In this document: in pieces, positions 24,801 through 35,987 of the stretch
Position numbering within the stretch: position 1 is the first letter of the stretch
Layout: each line of letters opens with the position of its first letter
From: Annulohypoxylon bovei var. microspora
Lineage: Eukaryota > Ascomycota > Sordariomycetes > Xylariales > Hypoxylaceae
Assembly (NCBI GenBank): GCA_022836615.1
Contig: MU405230.1
Coordinates: 124,001-188,000 of the forward strand
DNA length: 64,000 nt
Direction: 5' to 3'
Notes under the pieces: generated by a model
What the model saw: only the letters and a program-made list of their open reading frames with translations
Told to the model about the DNA's origin: nothing
Databases searched by the model: none
Program-made: the position numbers and the translations under genes

Positions 24801-25865
24801 CTAGAAAGTAATAGATATCAAGATTCCATGCAGGCACCGAGGACGCGGGTGCTTGGCCTAGGTCTTTCAAAAAGGAGAGCATAGGTGATGGCGAGAATCC
24901 CAATGCACCCAATGAACCTAGGCTAAACCTAGCATTTATGAGATCCCTCGTGTTGTCGAATTGTAACTTGGAGGCAACGGCTAGTGCATCCATCAGTTCG
25001 AATCATAGGAATATAAGACCAAATATACCTACAAAGAAATTCATTGTTGAATATTACCCACGGCATACTTCGGAGAGCAACAAAATTGCTTTCCAAGGCA
25101 ATCTGAAAAGAACAAGTAGTCCTAGCTTCCAAATCGAAGTCTTGTATTGAAACCCAGGGATTCTGATATTCCTGTGATAGTTGAATCGTGTTTTGTGACT
25201 CGTGAACGGGATTTCTCGGTGGTGGTGGAGCAAATGGACCCGTAAATGGAGAACCCAAAAGCTTTGAAGCATGAACTAGTGATTGCTCCTGATGTTCCGG
25301 TAAAGGTCCAAATGCAAGGTGGTTTATAACAGGAGATGGTGTCCTCACCACAACGCCTGCCGGAAGCCTAACATGTTGGTCTAGTTCACATTTAACCCGT
25401 TAGAATTTCAAAAATGCTAAAGAATTCGGCATACAAAGTAGCGCCTACCTTTACGTGTTGATCGAGCCCCTGACCTCCTAATCTCCTTCCATGCCTTTTC
25501 CCATGGAATACGTGTCCCATTGAGATAGATTCCTGTGTCCTTGCCATCCCTTGTTAGGTAATGATGATGCACGGAGATCCAGTCTGATTTCTTGAGCTTT
25601 TTGCGTAACCTTAATTTATCTCGAAGCTTCGTTTCGTAAGTTGATAGACTATATGTAGGCATTGGCCTTATTAGCGATCTCATAGATATTTATCATAACG
25701 CAAGTGTACATACGGAATGATAGGAAAACCGTGTTCGCTCTCCATAATCTGCTTCACTTCTTTGAGTGTTTTTCTCTTGGTCTCATAGAGCAGCCGAATA
25801 GTAGACTCATTCTGTTCCCATATTCCGCCCGCGGAATCCGGGAGGGGGCATTGAGTAGGCGGCAT
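21836..25865 (-). CDS. Clr5-domain ankyrin-repeat protein, interrupted by a MITE
   Basis: The minus-strand model joins 25865-25714, 25648-25449, 25356-25033, 24980-24599 and 24140-21836, giving 1120 codons. Residues about 15-62 (IWEQNESTIRLLYE...KTLKEVKQIME.EHGF) are a Clr5 domain, and IPWEKAWKEIRRSGAR is the block that commonly follows it. From about residue 355 on there are ankyrin repeats: GALHLASAVSMGALDVVRSLL, AAALLTAACIDNYEAVSWLL, TPIQAAAARGKQALVDQLI and TALQAAACRGDMETVLLLI. Introns of 65, 92 and 52 bp are GT-AG. The fourth, 458 bp, consists of most of an inverted-repeat element; without splicing there the protein stops early in the element and the ankyrin half is a separate frame. Function is unknown; such proteins are common accessory genes in Pezizomycotina. 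A 15-bp unit is tandemly repeated at 22441-22476. Confidence 0.75.
22441..22476. repeat. Intragenic 15-bp tandem repeat
   Basis: The unit CCCAACGAGATAAAT occurs twice and then partially, encoding the duplicated peptide WDLSRWDLSRWDD in the ankyrin protein. It keeps the reading frame. Confidence 0.85.
24141..24613. mobile_element. Inverted-repeat element (MITE) inside the Clr5-ankyrin gene
   Basis: The left arm 24141-24193 (CTATCCCATTAACCGGTGCA and on) and right arm 24561-24613 are reverse complements over 53 bp with four mismatches, all transitions. The core is AT-rich and has no coding frame. A TA next to TCCC at each end would fit a TA target, but that choice leaves a one-base frame problem in the host gene, so the true ends and duplication are uncertain. 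It lies between the two halves of the ankyrin gene. Confidence 0.75.
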
Positions 25866-26555
25866 ATTAGTGATGAAGGGAGAAAGTTGGAAGCTTAGCA
25901 GAGTTGATTGAATTCTTTGTAGAAGGGGGAGTTTAGCAATTCAAGGCTGGGATAATATGTTGATCAAGAGGAGTAGGCTCTGGGCAGGTAGGGTTACACC
26001 GCGTGGCCTATACCTTCTATTAGCCAATGCTACAGGCTATATCTATACGTCATTTTAAGGCGCAATTCTGTCCAATTTCTGGTGGCGTATATTCTTTAAG
26101 TTTTCATTGGAGCACTGAGTTGATGTAGATAGAAGACCAGTTGACCTTCAATCCGAGCTTGGCCACCGCTTTTTAAACGAAGAAACATCACTGGCTTGAA
26201 GGGTAGATATGGTCACATGGATGAGTAGGTACCTAGGCATGCATGTCTAAGAGCTGCGCCTGAAGGTTTGCCCCGTCCAAAGTCTTGTCCAAAATCTTGT
26301 CCAAAATCTAATGTACTCAGGTATCTCTCCATTTTGTGAAACTGGTCACAGCCTCCTGCTTCGGGTACGGCTTCTTATACCACTTTTCCATCGATCCCTT
26401 GCCAAATAAAAAGGCTCGGACTACTAGCTGTGAGTGAACATATATAGACCAAACTAATATCCCCTTCTTGTAGGCCTGGATCATGTATTGTTACAATGGG
26501 CCCAAAATAATATTCTCTCGTATATTCACGGCTAGGCCTCGAAATCTCATCCCAT
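25866..26555. other. Intergenic DNA with a 12-bp tandem repeat
   Basis: Upstream region of the Clr5-ankyrin gene. CTTGTCCAAAAT repeats at 26284-26295 and 26296-26307. A GTAGGTACCTAGG motif lies near 26225. An 86-codon minus-strand frame at 26375-26635 overlaps the start of the small plus-strand frame and is not supported. Confidence 0.45.
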
Positions 26556-26918
26556 ATGGTGTTGACGAATGAGACTGTCGTCGGCGTAGTTACCCTGTTT
26601 ATGATGTGCCTTCTTCCATGCCTGGGTTTCCTCATACGTCACATTCACCGTCGCAAGAAACAACGACCACAAGAAAGCTCGACCATCCCGCTAGAGCCAA
26701 TGCCTCGACTTGATGATTTAGATTGTCTTGAAAACGGGTTTTTATACACTACAGTGTGTATGCCCCATCTCTCATGCAAGGAACATTCAATGACTAATAT
26801 AAGTTACCTACAGAGGAATATAAGGGTTGAGACATTCATGATCAGGTCGGCTTCCATACCTTACGTTGATTGGACCTCCCGTGACCGTGAATCACAACTG
26901 GACACAATTCATACGTAA
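26556..26918 (+). CDS. Small hypothetical protein with one membrane segment
   Basis: 120 codons from an ATG. Residues about 8-28 (VVGVVTLFMMCLLPCLGFLI) are a clear hydrophobic helix, followed by a strongly basic stretch (RHIHRRKKQRPQ) as in a type-I or signal-anchor protein with a cytoplasmic positive side. The rest has no recognised domain. I know no homologue, and an upstream exon is possible. The frame may be spurious. Confidence 0.3.
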   Translation: MVLTNETVVGVVTLFMMCLLPCLGFLIRHIHRRKKQRPQESSTIPLEPMPRLDDLDCLENGFLYTTVCMPHLSCKEHSMTNISYLQRNIRVETFMIRSASIPYVDWTSRDRESQLDTIHT

Positions 26919-27417
26919 ACTCTCGGGGCTACCTGGCCTAATATCCTCTACGAAGAAAAGGAGAGACGTAATTGTGGGGGAAATAGGGGACCGAACTGCA
27001 TCAATGCCCTAGATTAAGCTAAGGCTAAGCTTCAAGCTACTTCATCTCCGCGGTTGCCGTCAGAGGCAACGACTGCATAATATAAAATTTGTCATGGTGA
27101 TTGCAATAATGTCCCATGCAATAATTCCACCTCGTGCGCATCACCCGGCCCACTAGCAAGTGCCATCCGCGCAAAATTCATCCCCTATGAGGGTCGTAGG
27201 ACTAGCACGCCTACCAATACTTTTCCATAACGCGAATTCCAGAAGGGGTATCAATCCGTACTCCGTCAAATGCCAATAGAGACCACGTAAAATCGCGGCC
27301 TCGAATACCTAGTTTTCTGTACCTGCTACGTCCGCACTCCGAAATAGAAAGGGAAATCCGGGTTCATTAAACCATGTCAACGTCGAAAGAGGTTCCTATC
27401 ATATCATGAGGACGAGA
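26919..27417. other. Intergenic DNA between small ORF and cyclin gene
   Basis: No coding signal was found. It holds the 3' flank of the minus-strand cyclin gene. Confidence 0.4.
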
Positions 27418-29617
27418 CTAATAGAAACCACCGCCGCGACGGCGACGGTCATGACGGTTACGGGGTGTCCAGCCGGGATCGAAACCGCCTCGGCCGTGGC
27501 CGCGTCCATGACCGTGACCACGAGGTCCTCGAGGACCGCGAGGCTCATGACGACGGTCTTCACGGGAATCCGGGATCGGTTCCTCGAACTCTTCTTCCCA
27601 CTCCTCGAACTCGTCCATGGTATACTCGTTATAAGCGGTCTTCTCTCGGACCGCCTCATCTGCGTCGAAGACGAAGCGTGTTGTACCTCCATCAGCACCC
27701 TTAAGTCCACGCTTAATAGTGCTAGTTCCAGCAGCGGAAGGCGTGTTCAATGACATGGGTGAGTCCGACGACGGCGTGGGAGGGGGAATAGTAGATTGGC
27801 ACTCTCTGCATTGATTCACGTAGCGCGAGAGGCCTGCGTTCTCGACGTACTGGTTGACCCTGATTTGAACGTCGATGAAAACCTGTAGATCAAACTGAGG
27901 ACCCACTTTGGTGGCCTTACCATGCTGTGTATAGAGATCAAGGAGATCGAGCATAACTTCAGCCACACACTGATCGTCGGTATGCCACTCAGTTGGATCA
28001 ATACTTCTAAATTCATCAACGAATTGGCCCGTGATTAGGGCAGTAAGTTGCACAATTACAACAGCACAAGTATATGAGCTTTGCTTGAGTGGTGCATAGG
28101 TCATATACAGGTCAATGGACATCTTCAATGCGGTCGGGAAGAAGCCCGAGAGATCAGCCGAGGGGCCAAGAACTTTCTTAGCAATCTTGGCAAGAATCTT
28201 CTGAGGGTAGCGGACACGGAAGTCAAAGTTAATCGCTTCCACCATGTATCGCTCAATTCCGATGAGTACCTTAGACGGTTGATCAAAGATCTATATCTCG
28301 AGTTAGCTCATATAGGTATGCAAAGACGCATGCCAATAGCCGACTGACCTTGTCATCCTGAGTAGTCGGATGATCTGGGTTCTTGAGATTATGCTGGGCG
28401 CATAAAACTTCGCGCGACTTTTTCAGCGTGTCTTCGATCTTACAAGCCACGAAAAGAGAGGCCAGGGCGGCGTCAGTGTAGTTGTAATCAGGGGTAGGAT
28501 GATCCAGACGGAAGCGATGGTATAAAGTACACGCGGTATTATAGGTCTTAACCGGTCTGGAAGCAAATGACAATTAGGGCGTAGGGTCTTAAAAGAGAAG
28601 CGGTGGGGTAACTCACAGAAAGAGAGCTTCTCGAGTGGACTCAATGACCTGGATACCTTGAAGACGGTAGTTAGCCTCTCTGGCAGGATCCAATCGTTTC
28701 TCAGCGAACATGCGGCTGATGTGGCACTCGCAGATATACTGATGGCCGACTTTAATGGTTCCTAAGTCTGGGCCAGCAGCAACGGCGCGAGAATCCATGG
28801 CGCCATTCTTGAAAGCGTGATTCGGCGCCATGTGTTTAAAGGTACCCGATTTCGATTTCAACGTCAACTGAGATAGCTTGTAACGCGCGTGTCGAACGCT
28901 GGCGGCATAGGACTGTGGAGTGATAGTAGAGTCTGAATCGTCCGAGTCGCCCGAATCGTTAGAGTAGCTCGAGGAATCCGAATCGTCATCAAGGAAAGGA
29001 TCTTCGAAGGTGTCGACGAGTTTAACACGTTTAAAATGTTGATAAAAGCCTGGTGATTCTTTCTGCTTGACCTCTTCGAGCTCCTGGGTTTTCAGAGTAG
29101 CGGCACTAGGGGCATAGCTAGGAGGACCCAAAGCAGAACGGCTATAAAGCTTAGGTATATCGACCTTGTCACCTCGGGGAAAGGGATTGGGGGGAGTCTT
29201 GGGATTGGAGAGGTCCCATGAACTTTTAAATCCAGTCGCCTCTACAGCATGAGGGCTGTAGACGGGGTTCTGTCGAAGAGGATATCCTAGAGGAGGAAGA
29301 AAACAAGGAGGTGGTGGTGGCGGCGGTGGGATTGGTGGTGATAGAAGTGTTGGAGGCGGATAATAGAATTGGGGCATACCCTGCGGAGGGCCATAGCTCA
29401 AGCTTAGCGGGCTCCCAGAGTGCTGATAACCAGTGATAGGAATATGTTTAGTCCGTTCCTTAATTATAGGAACTTGCATGGGTCCAGACTGCTCTTGGCA
29501 ATAATGCCAATGCGGATGCTGGATTACATAATCCAACTCGGTCCGTGCCGGGCCCACAGTTTGATGATCCACTAACTCAATTGCCGCAGGGGTTTGTGAA
29601 TGTATCTTGGAACCCAT
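27418..29617 (-). CDS. ctk2: CTD kinase cyclin subunit (Ctk2-like)
   Basis: Minus-strand join 29617-28617, 28556-28349, 28290-27418 gives 693 residues. The cyclin fold spans about residues 290-470: FAEKRLDPAREANYRLQGIQ, then TACTLYHRFRL, DAALASLFVACKIEDTLKKS and KNPDHPTTQDDK, the pattern of the beta subunit of the kinase that phosphorylates the RNA polymerase II C-terminal domain. The C-terminus is RG-rich (RGPRGPRGHGHGRG). The N-terminus is an unusual 260-residue extension with a polyproline run (about 95-104) and an Asp/Ser stretch (about 209-230). Met263 (28831) is a plausible alternative start giving a compact cyclin. Both introns (60 and 58 bp) are GT-AG; the first has CTAAT. Confidence 0.85.
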
Positions 29618-30273
29618 CTTCTCAGATGCTCACCACCTTCAACCAATAATGAAAAAAATAAGTTGTGAGGAAAGAAGGTCAATGACAAAAGAAATCTACA
29701 TGTTGAATTAGTGAAGGTGAATATGTGTTGGTAGGTGCGTATGGGAGTACGCAGAGTGAATGTTCAGGAATCGCAAGATGTGAGGGCATCTGTGATGTGT
29801 GATGCTTTTGTGATTTGGAAGAAATGAAAAGAAAGAAGGAAAGGAAGGAAAGGAAAGAAACTTGAGAAAACATAGTGACATAGCTAATCTTTGCAGAACA
29901 CCATAGTATCTATTGTACGTGGGTACTGAAAATCGATCTGAAGCCATCGTCAATGGTGAGATATCGCATCAGACTGAAATTGTGGTGTTCTGTTTCTGGG
30001 GTACTAGGCCGCGTGGCGGCTTAGGAAGCTTCAGCCAATAAGAAAGGCTTTCACGGCCTCGAAGTTAACCTTGGAAGGTCCCGAGGCCAGCCAGGGCTAG
30101 ACTCCTGATCGCAAATCCGACACACAGCCACCTCAGCTCCCCTTTCGTCTCTACCTTCCAAAGTTTCATCTGTATTCTTTCATTTAAATACCATCAAAAT
30201 ATCCTCAAGTTCATAATATGTCATTTTAGCCTTTTCTGATCATCATTACAAGTTTCGCGCATCCTTCGAAGAG
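29618..30273. other. Divergent promoter region, ctk2-like and PPT1 genes
   Basis: The two genes are transcribed away from each other. A purine tract (AAAGAAGGAAAGGAAGG type) lies at about 29818-29862, a CCAAT box in CAGCCAATAAG near 30032, and pyrimidine-rich stretches near 30140-30170 upstream of the thioesterase start. Confidence 0.45.
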
Positions 30274-31254
30274 ATGGCTATCCTAAGGAAATTACCTGCA
30301 TTTCTATGCCTTGCATCTACCCTCTACCCTGTCCTAGCAAACCCCACTCCCTTCAAATCCATCCCCGACGATGAAAACGACACCCCCTTACCCGTCGTAA
30401 TCTGGCACGGTCTCGGCGACACCTTCTCTGCAGAGGGACTACAGTCCGTCGGCGCGTTAGTCGAGAAGGTGAATCCGGGCACGTTAGTCTACTACGTGCG
30501 CCTCGACGAGAGCCCCTCCAACGACCGCACCGCGACCTTCTACGGCAACGTGACCGACCAGATCGCCAAAGTATGCGAAGACCTAGCCTCGCACCCCATC
30601 CTCTCGACCGCGCCAGCCATCGACGCCGTCGGCTTCAGCCAGGGCGGCCAGTTCCTACGGGGCTACGTCGAGCGATGCAACTTCCCGCCCGTGCGAACAC
30701 TCGTGACATTCGGGAGCCAGCACAACGGCATCGTAGATTATAAGGCCTGCTCGGCGGCCGACTGGCTGTGCAAGGGCGCCATGGCCCTGCTTCACGGTAA
30801 CACCTGGAGCTCATGGCTGCAGAGCCGGCTAGTACCCGCGCAGTACTTCCGCGATCCTACAGATCTCGACAACTACCTCGAGAGCTCTAACTTCCTCGCC
30901 GACATCAACAACGAGCGGGCGGACAAGAACGAGACGTACGCGAAGAACATCGCGAGCCTCGAGAACTTTATCATGTACCTCTTCGAGGACGACACTACCG
31001 TCGTCCCGAAGGAGACGGGCTGGTTCGAGGAGGTCAACGGCACCGAGGTCACGCCACTAAGGGCGCGACCGATATACACCGAAGACTGGATTGGTCTTAA
31101 GGCACTCGATAGGAAGGGTGGGCTAAAGTTCAAGACCACTCCTGGAAATCACATGCAATTGACAGACGAGGTGTTGGAGGGGGCATTTGGTGAATTCTTC
31201 GGTCCCTTCAAGAAGGCTGCTGCGAAGGACGACCAGGAACTCGGCGAGCTGTAA
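30274..31254 (+). CDS. PPT1: Palmitoyl-protein thioesterase
   Basis: Removes thioester-linked fatty acids from cysteines of proteins, normally in the lysosome/vacuole. Single exon, 326 residues, close to the family length. Residues 1-22 are a signal peptide (LPAFLCLASTLYPVLA). The alpha/beta-hydrolase landmarks are present: VVIWHGLGD (41-49), the nucleophile elbow GFSQGGQ with Ser122, an acid candidate in FEDDTTVVP (Asp239/240) and the catalytic His in GNHMQL (His293). Cysteines typical of the secreted enzyme occur at 101, 135, 159 and 166. N-glycosylation sequons are present (NVT at 92, NGT at 255). GC-rich third positions suggest strong expression. Confidence 0.93.
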   Translation: MAILRKLPAFLCLASTLYPVLANPTPFKSIPDDENDTPLPVVIWHGLGDTFSAEGLQSVGALVEKVNPGTLVYYVRLDESPSNDRTATFYGNVTDQIAKVCEDLASHPILSTAPAIDAVGFSQGGQFLRGYVERCNFPPVRTLVTFGSQHNGIVDYKACSAADWLCKGAMALLHGNTWSSWLQSRLVPAQYFRDPTDLDNYLESSNFLADINNERADKNETYAKNIASLENFIMYLFEDDTTVVPKETGWFEEVNGTEVTPLRARPIYTEDWIGLKALDRKGGLKFKTTPGNHMQLTDEVLEGAFGEFFGPFKKAAAKDDQELGEL

Positions 31255-31491
31255 TCGTTAGGCATATTTAGCAGTGTATAATTACCTACGTAGGAGTAGG
31301 GTAGGGATCATGATTACGCGGAAGCAATGTGGATTGATGTAACGTTTTGTCATGGAATAAATCTCTTGATAAGAAGCTTTTATACCTGTTCCCGCCGTAC
31401 GCCGTTGATTTGTTCTTTAAGCCTATGCTAGTAGACCCCAACTCCTGTTGTCACATGTACACACATACGATGGTTGACCTAACAAGAACCC

Positions 31492-32698
31492 CTAGACCTC
31501 CAGAGCCTTCTTCGCGGCCTTCTTCTGCTTCTTCAATGCCGCTTTCCTGTCCGCAATCTCCTTGTCCACCTTCGTGTCGTCACTCTCGGGTAACTTAGCA
31601 GCCTTCACCTTCTTAGCCTTCTTCGTCACGGGCTCGGCCTCTTCGGGTTGTCCCTCAAGCGATTTGCGCTTCTTCCCAATATTCGCCTTCTCGCCTGAGA
31701 GGATAGCCTTGGCCTCCTCCGACCCATCGGCCGCGATGTCCTTCTGGTCCAACCACAGCTCATCCGTCAACCAGATAGGCAAGGCGATGGTTTCCGGTCC
31801 CTTGACGTAGATGCTCTTCACATTCTTCCACTTTCCCGGCACGAACTTCTCCACCAGGGCTTTCGCTACCACGTCAACATTCTCCGCGACTTGCTCGGCG
31901 GTCCAGCTGGCGTTTCCGACACGAATCGCAGTGTTGACAGTAGGCGATAAGTTGACAAGAGCCGCGCCGATAGCGCGCTCGATTTCGCCTGCCAGTTGAA
32001 CGGGGGTGCAAGCATTCGGGGTATCCGCACTCTTGGTGCGCTTGACCCTCTTGCCGTCGGTCTTGGGCACGCGCGCCTGGATCTCGACGGGGACGGGTCG
32101 CTTCGCCGTCGTCTTGTAGAACGTCTTTCCGAGGACGGAAGGCAGGCGGTTGATGATCCTCGTGTCGCCCAGGAACACGTCGTGCTCAGCGAAGAGCTTG
32201 CGTTGCGCCTCGAACGTCTTGAACTTCGCCTTCAGCTTGCCGACGTCGATGACGCGCGTGACGCGCTTGCGCAGGTCCGCCGGGAACTCGTCGGATGCGA
32301 CTAGGTTCTTGTATAGACGCTGGGGCTCGGCGGTGATCAGGCATATGCCTATCTCAGGGTCGGTGTTCAGAGGGTGAGGGAGGACAATCTTGCCGGGTTT
32401 GAGGCTGCGGGAGTCGGAAATGTGTCGCTTCGTCGTGAGGGTAAGCCAAATAGGCAGTTCCTTGGATCCTTCCTCATCTTCAGGGTCTGCTAGGAGATCT
32501 TTCTTCTCTGCATTGGCGGCCTTCTCCTTCGATGCTTTTTTCATGTGCGCCAGCAGCGCCTTGGAAGCTTTGAGGCTCTACGAAAAAAAATTAGAATTGA
32601 GTAATATTTCAACGATTAAGAAGGATACGAACCTGATCGGGGTCTACGAGAGAGACCGCGGTCTCACTTCGTAGCGTGACTGATTTAGAAGAAGCCAT
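31492..32698 (-). CDS. Ribosomal L1-domain protein, Cic1/Utp30-like
   Basis: Minus-strand join 32698-32633, 32577-31492 gives 383 residues, with a 55-bp GT-AG intron after codon 22. The central part (about 55-285) has the ribosomal L1 fold as in RSL1D1, yeast Utp30 and Cic1: KLKAKFKTFEAQRKLFAEHD, then FLGDTRIINRLPSVLGKTFY and the KRPVPVEI strand. The C-terminus is a Lys-rich nucleolar-type tail (VTKKAKKVKAAK, KKQKKAAKKALEV). Proteins of this group act in the nucleolus in pre-60S or pre-ribosome assembly. The first exon (MASSKSVTLRSE) is too short for ORF finding and was placed by its splice sites. Cic1 versus Utp30 cannot be decided by eye. Confidence 0.88.
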
Positions 32699-34443
32699 TG
32701 TGATGATGGATTTTGTTGATTGAAGCTGTTATTCACCCATTAATCGCAAATTGATAACATTGAAATTTTTTGGTTCTTTCAGCAATCAGATTATCTCACT
32801 TATCTTAGCGTGGGGAAGAATTTTCGAAGCTGGTCCAAGCGCTCCACTAGTCCTGAGTAAGGTTTCTCATCCCTGTTAGTCAATATACCACGATAGCCAA
32901 TCATGTTTAAGCTTTCACAGATTCAATCCCCCTTTTAGGCCATTGCCAACTGATGCATTCTGAGAACTTTTTCAAAGAATCTTTCTTAAGCATTAAACTT
33001 ATAAAATATCATTAATGAAGAAATAATTAAAAACACTCTGTAGAAAAATTAATTTGGAACATCGTATGCATTGGATGACTTTAAATTTACGAATACACAT
33101 GCAATAAGGTGCATTCACGGCTTGTGATTCTCACGATACCATGATCCTAACTTAAAAATACAGTAATACTTGAGCTATATTATAAGAATTAGGAACTATG
33201 AAGTATCATCTACCTACGTTTGATCAAGAACAAATGAAGGACCACAATAGGTAGGTAGGTTTGTTCAATCAACTGGTTCCTTTAAGTCACTCGGCTAGAA
33301 AAGAAATATTTGTCTGGGTTTTTTCTTCTTCTCCGTTATCCTACCTCACAGGCAATATGAAATATAAAGAAGGCTACACGCAATGAGGGGTATGTAAATG
33401 CGATGTCATCATCTAGGAACCCCTCTAAACTGCCAATGTTTGAGCACTGGATAGGAGCTTGAATTTTGAACCTCGATAATTGTTTCAAAGCCCTTCGGTG
33501 AGAAATCGCTCAGTTCTACATAGTGCAGCCGTGATGCCTACAGCCACGTAACCAGCATAAAGTTGTGTAACAGATTATCACCGAGATTGGACCCGATGGT
33601 GGCTGATATCGGCCGCAGTTCGTTGCTCAGACCTTCGTTGTCGTCAGGTTCCAGCTGATCCTCAATGATGAAACATGTTCGAAGATCTGGGGTAAACAGC
33701 TCGTATCTATGAATCTGAACTCCTTCCCATACCTAGTAGCCTAGGTACCCAATTAGAACAATTCCATTGTGTTCTAGGTGCTCAGTTATTAATTATAACT
33801 GATTCGTAGAATATCGAGATAGCCTCTATACTTATGGTAACGCGAACCTCAAATGCTGAAATTAGAGTACTATGACACAAAATTTCGGAAACCTAAGGCT
33901 TGAGTTAAAGATAAAACATCTAGAACAGGGATATTGAACCATTCGGTAAACTCTACGATTTGTTGCACTTATGTACGTAAGTGAACGGGAGATCCCATCG
34001 ATTACGTACATTAGCAGATTCGGTACGCTTCAGAATATCGCGTATATCTTCCATTGATGATATTAGAAAAGAGTTCTGTCACCAAGACGATCCGAGCGTA
34101 CCGTTGAAACGTTGGTGTGGTGGCAGACCCAAATCTTGGCGAGTTTCGTCGATCTGTGATGCTCATGCTGATCGACGCTCATAATCCAGTAAGAAGCGGG
34201 GACGATGCGACGGCATCCCAATCTTCATACATCGCAGCAACTGTCACGTATTAAGCGAATTACGACGACAATCTATCAGTCACACTGACAGGTTGTCATA
34301 ACGGGATGACAGCTCCCAGAAAGTGATGATTAAAACGTGGCTTACATAAACGACAGGAATAATTACTACCAGGATTGTTTATTTCGTAGAGCAGGTATTA
34401 TCCCCGTACAAAATCGAATTAAAAACCAACCATCTATAGGTAC
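32699..34443. other. Gene-poor intergenic DNA
   Basis: No supported coding region was found. Scattered TAGGTAGGTA and CTAGGTACC motifs occur (near 33250 and 33742). A 67-codon frame at 33981-34184 has no recognisable features. Confidence 0.45.
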
Positions 34444-34642
34444 TTAGAGGGCGTTTTGCGCGAGAAGTTTTGATTAACTTATGGCCCGTGACACCCTAGC
34501 ACATAAGTATGCAAAATCCAGTCTGAATTATGGGGCAATCCCCACCAAAATTCAGACCAATCAACACAAATGTGGATGTCGGTAAGTCTTTGGGTGTTTG
34601 TGGTTGCTTATTAAATTATAATATTTCAGTATTTAATTTAAA

Positions 34643-34696
34643 TTATGAAGCTATTCGCAACCTCACCGGCTAGTAAAGCTGCGAATAGCTTCATAA
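34643..34696. repeat. Hairpin with 17-bp perfect arms inside the MITE
   Basis: TTATGAAGCTATTCGCA (34643-34659) is the exact reverse complement of 34680-34696, with a 20-base loop. It could be a micro-insertion nested in the larger element or part of its structure. Confidence 0.8.
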
Positions 34697-34721
34697 GTCA
34701 ACCGGTCAATTGGTCAACAAA

Positions 34722-34810
34722 TAATCAATCAATCAACCAGCCAATCGACCAGTAAATCAACCAGTCAATCAACCAGTCAATCAACCAGTCAATCAACCAG
34801 TCAATCAACC
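34722..34810. repeat. 12-bp tandem array (AACCAGTCAATC)
   Basis: At least four clean copies of the 12-bp unit follow degenerate copies built on CAATCAAC/CAACCAG. It lies inside the PIF-type element and is not a CRISPR array: units are contiguous and have no spacers. Confidence 0.85.
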
Positions 34811-34861
34811 ACTTGCGCAACCAGGGATTTTTAATGGTTAAACGCGTTGTATAAGATAATC

Positions 34862-34917
34862 ATGCGCTATAATTATGCGCTGTAATTATACGCTGTAATT
34901 ATGCGCTGTAATTATAA
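34862..34917. repeat. 15-bp tandem array (ATGCGCTGTAATTAT)
   Basis: About four near-identical contiguous units, with single-base variants (ATACGC, GCTATAA). Inside the PIF-type element. Confidence 0.8.
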
Positions 34918-35200
34918 TATAATATCACTAATACCCCCTATAAATACAGGGAATTTAGTGATTTAATACGCTATAAAGTTGTAAATAAGCAGCCAACTAG
35001 GTGCTTATGAAATATCCATAAGCATAAGTTTTTTCGATACAAACGATTGGTTAAAAATAAAGTACTATGGGACGCTCCACCAGCAAAATTACAGTGGGTT
35101 TCAGTCTACTGATACTCCCAAACGCATGGCTTAATTTTTTGCTTAATACCCATTATTCACCATAAGTTAATCAAAACTTCTCGCGCAAAACGCCCTCTTA

Positions 35201-35987
35201 GGTAGGTATGCAACAGTAAGACATTAAAAAAACCAATGTTATTACATGCAAGATGTTATTACCTATTAAAATCCAACCAACGCCGGGCTGCAGTTGGTAG
35301 GTACCTAGTCTTACATATAAATAGTGTAACGCAAGCTTTATCGGCTGCCGTAAGAGGCATAGGAAGCGACAGGAACAAAGATAATTTACCAGAAAAATTC
35401 GCCGTACGAGCCTCGCGCCGCAACACTGCCACTGTAATGCAGATGATCTTTGTCGCAGAAAGCTAACTACAGATTTTGGAGGATCTTTGACGACAGATGT
35501 AGTGTAATGTACTTAGAAATCTATATGTAAGTATGGGGTAGGCGGCCAGGGTGGAAAAAGACATACCGAGTCGAGTTAGACGAAGCTTTATTTAGGTGAT
35601 TACCTACATATTTAGATGAGAGCGCCGCAATGAAGATTCGGTGCCCTTGCTTCCAAGTTGTGAGTGGGTTTTTGTTATCTACAAATAGTAAAGTGCTTAC
35701 GGTTACCTAACAATGTTCCGAGATCCTGTCAAACCCTTGAGGAACGTTGAATTAGTGAGATTAAATTTGAGCTGTAGCATACGTACCTACCTAGCTATGC
35801 TAGCCCGAATGATTTTAAGTGTTTCCTAATTCTGTCAGTGAACATGAATTATCATCATCGACTTTAGCTGACAGTTTCAGCTATTGCCTTCGTGCTCTGC
35901 CGAGGAAGCTTCGGAATAAAAAACCTGAATGGCAAGGGTATGAAATGCTTGGCCATCAAGTACCGTATCCCGCATAGGACACTAACA
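35201..35987. other. Intergenic DNA between two MITEs
   Basis: No supported gene was found. A 76-codon frame at 35236-35466 begins without good context and shows no family resemblance. The right end (35980-35987, CACTAACA) is the left target copy of the next element. Confidence 0.45.

Larger units (their letters stand above)
34447..35197. mobile_element. PIF/Harbinger-type MITE with TTA target duplication
   Basis: The terminal inverted repeats are perfect for 38 bp, starting GAGGGCGTTTTGCGCGAGAA, at 34447-34484 and 35160-35197. They are flanked by TTA at 34444-34446 and 35198-35200, and a 3-bp TWA target is characteristic of PIF/Harbinger. The 751-bp body has no coding frame. It contains a perfect 17-bp-arm hairpin (34643-34696), a 12-bp tandem array (34722-34810) and a 15-bp tandem array (34862-34917). 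Confidence 0.85.

Noticed and set aside
27399..27710. Overlapping frames on both strands at the 3' end of the cyclin gene
   Set aside because: They are shadows of the RG-rich C-terminal coding sequence.
33981..34184. 67-codon plus-strand frame in the gene desert
   Set aside because: It has no homology I can recognise and no supporting signals.
34722..34810. Short regular repeats resembling a CRISPR array
   Set aside because: The 12-bp units are contiguous without spacers, and the host is a eukaryote; this is a minisatellite inside a MITE.
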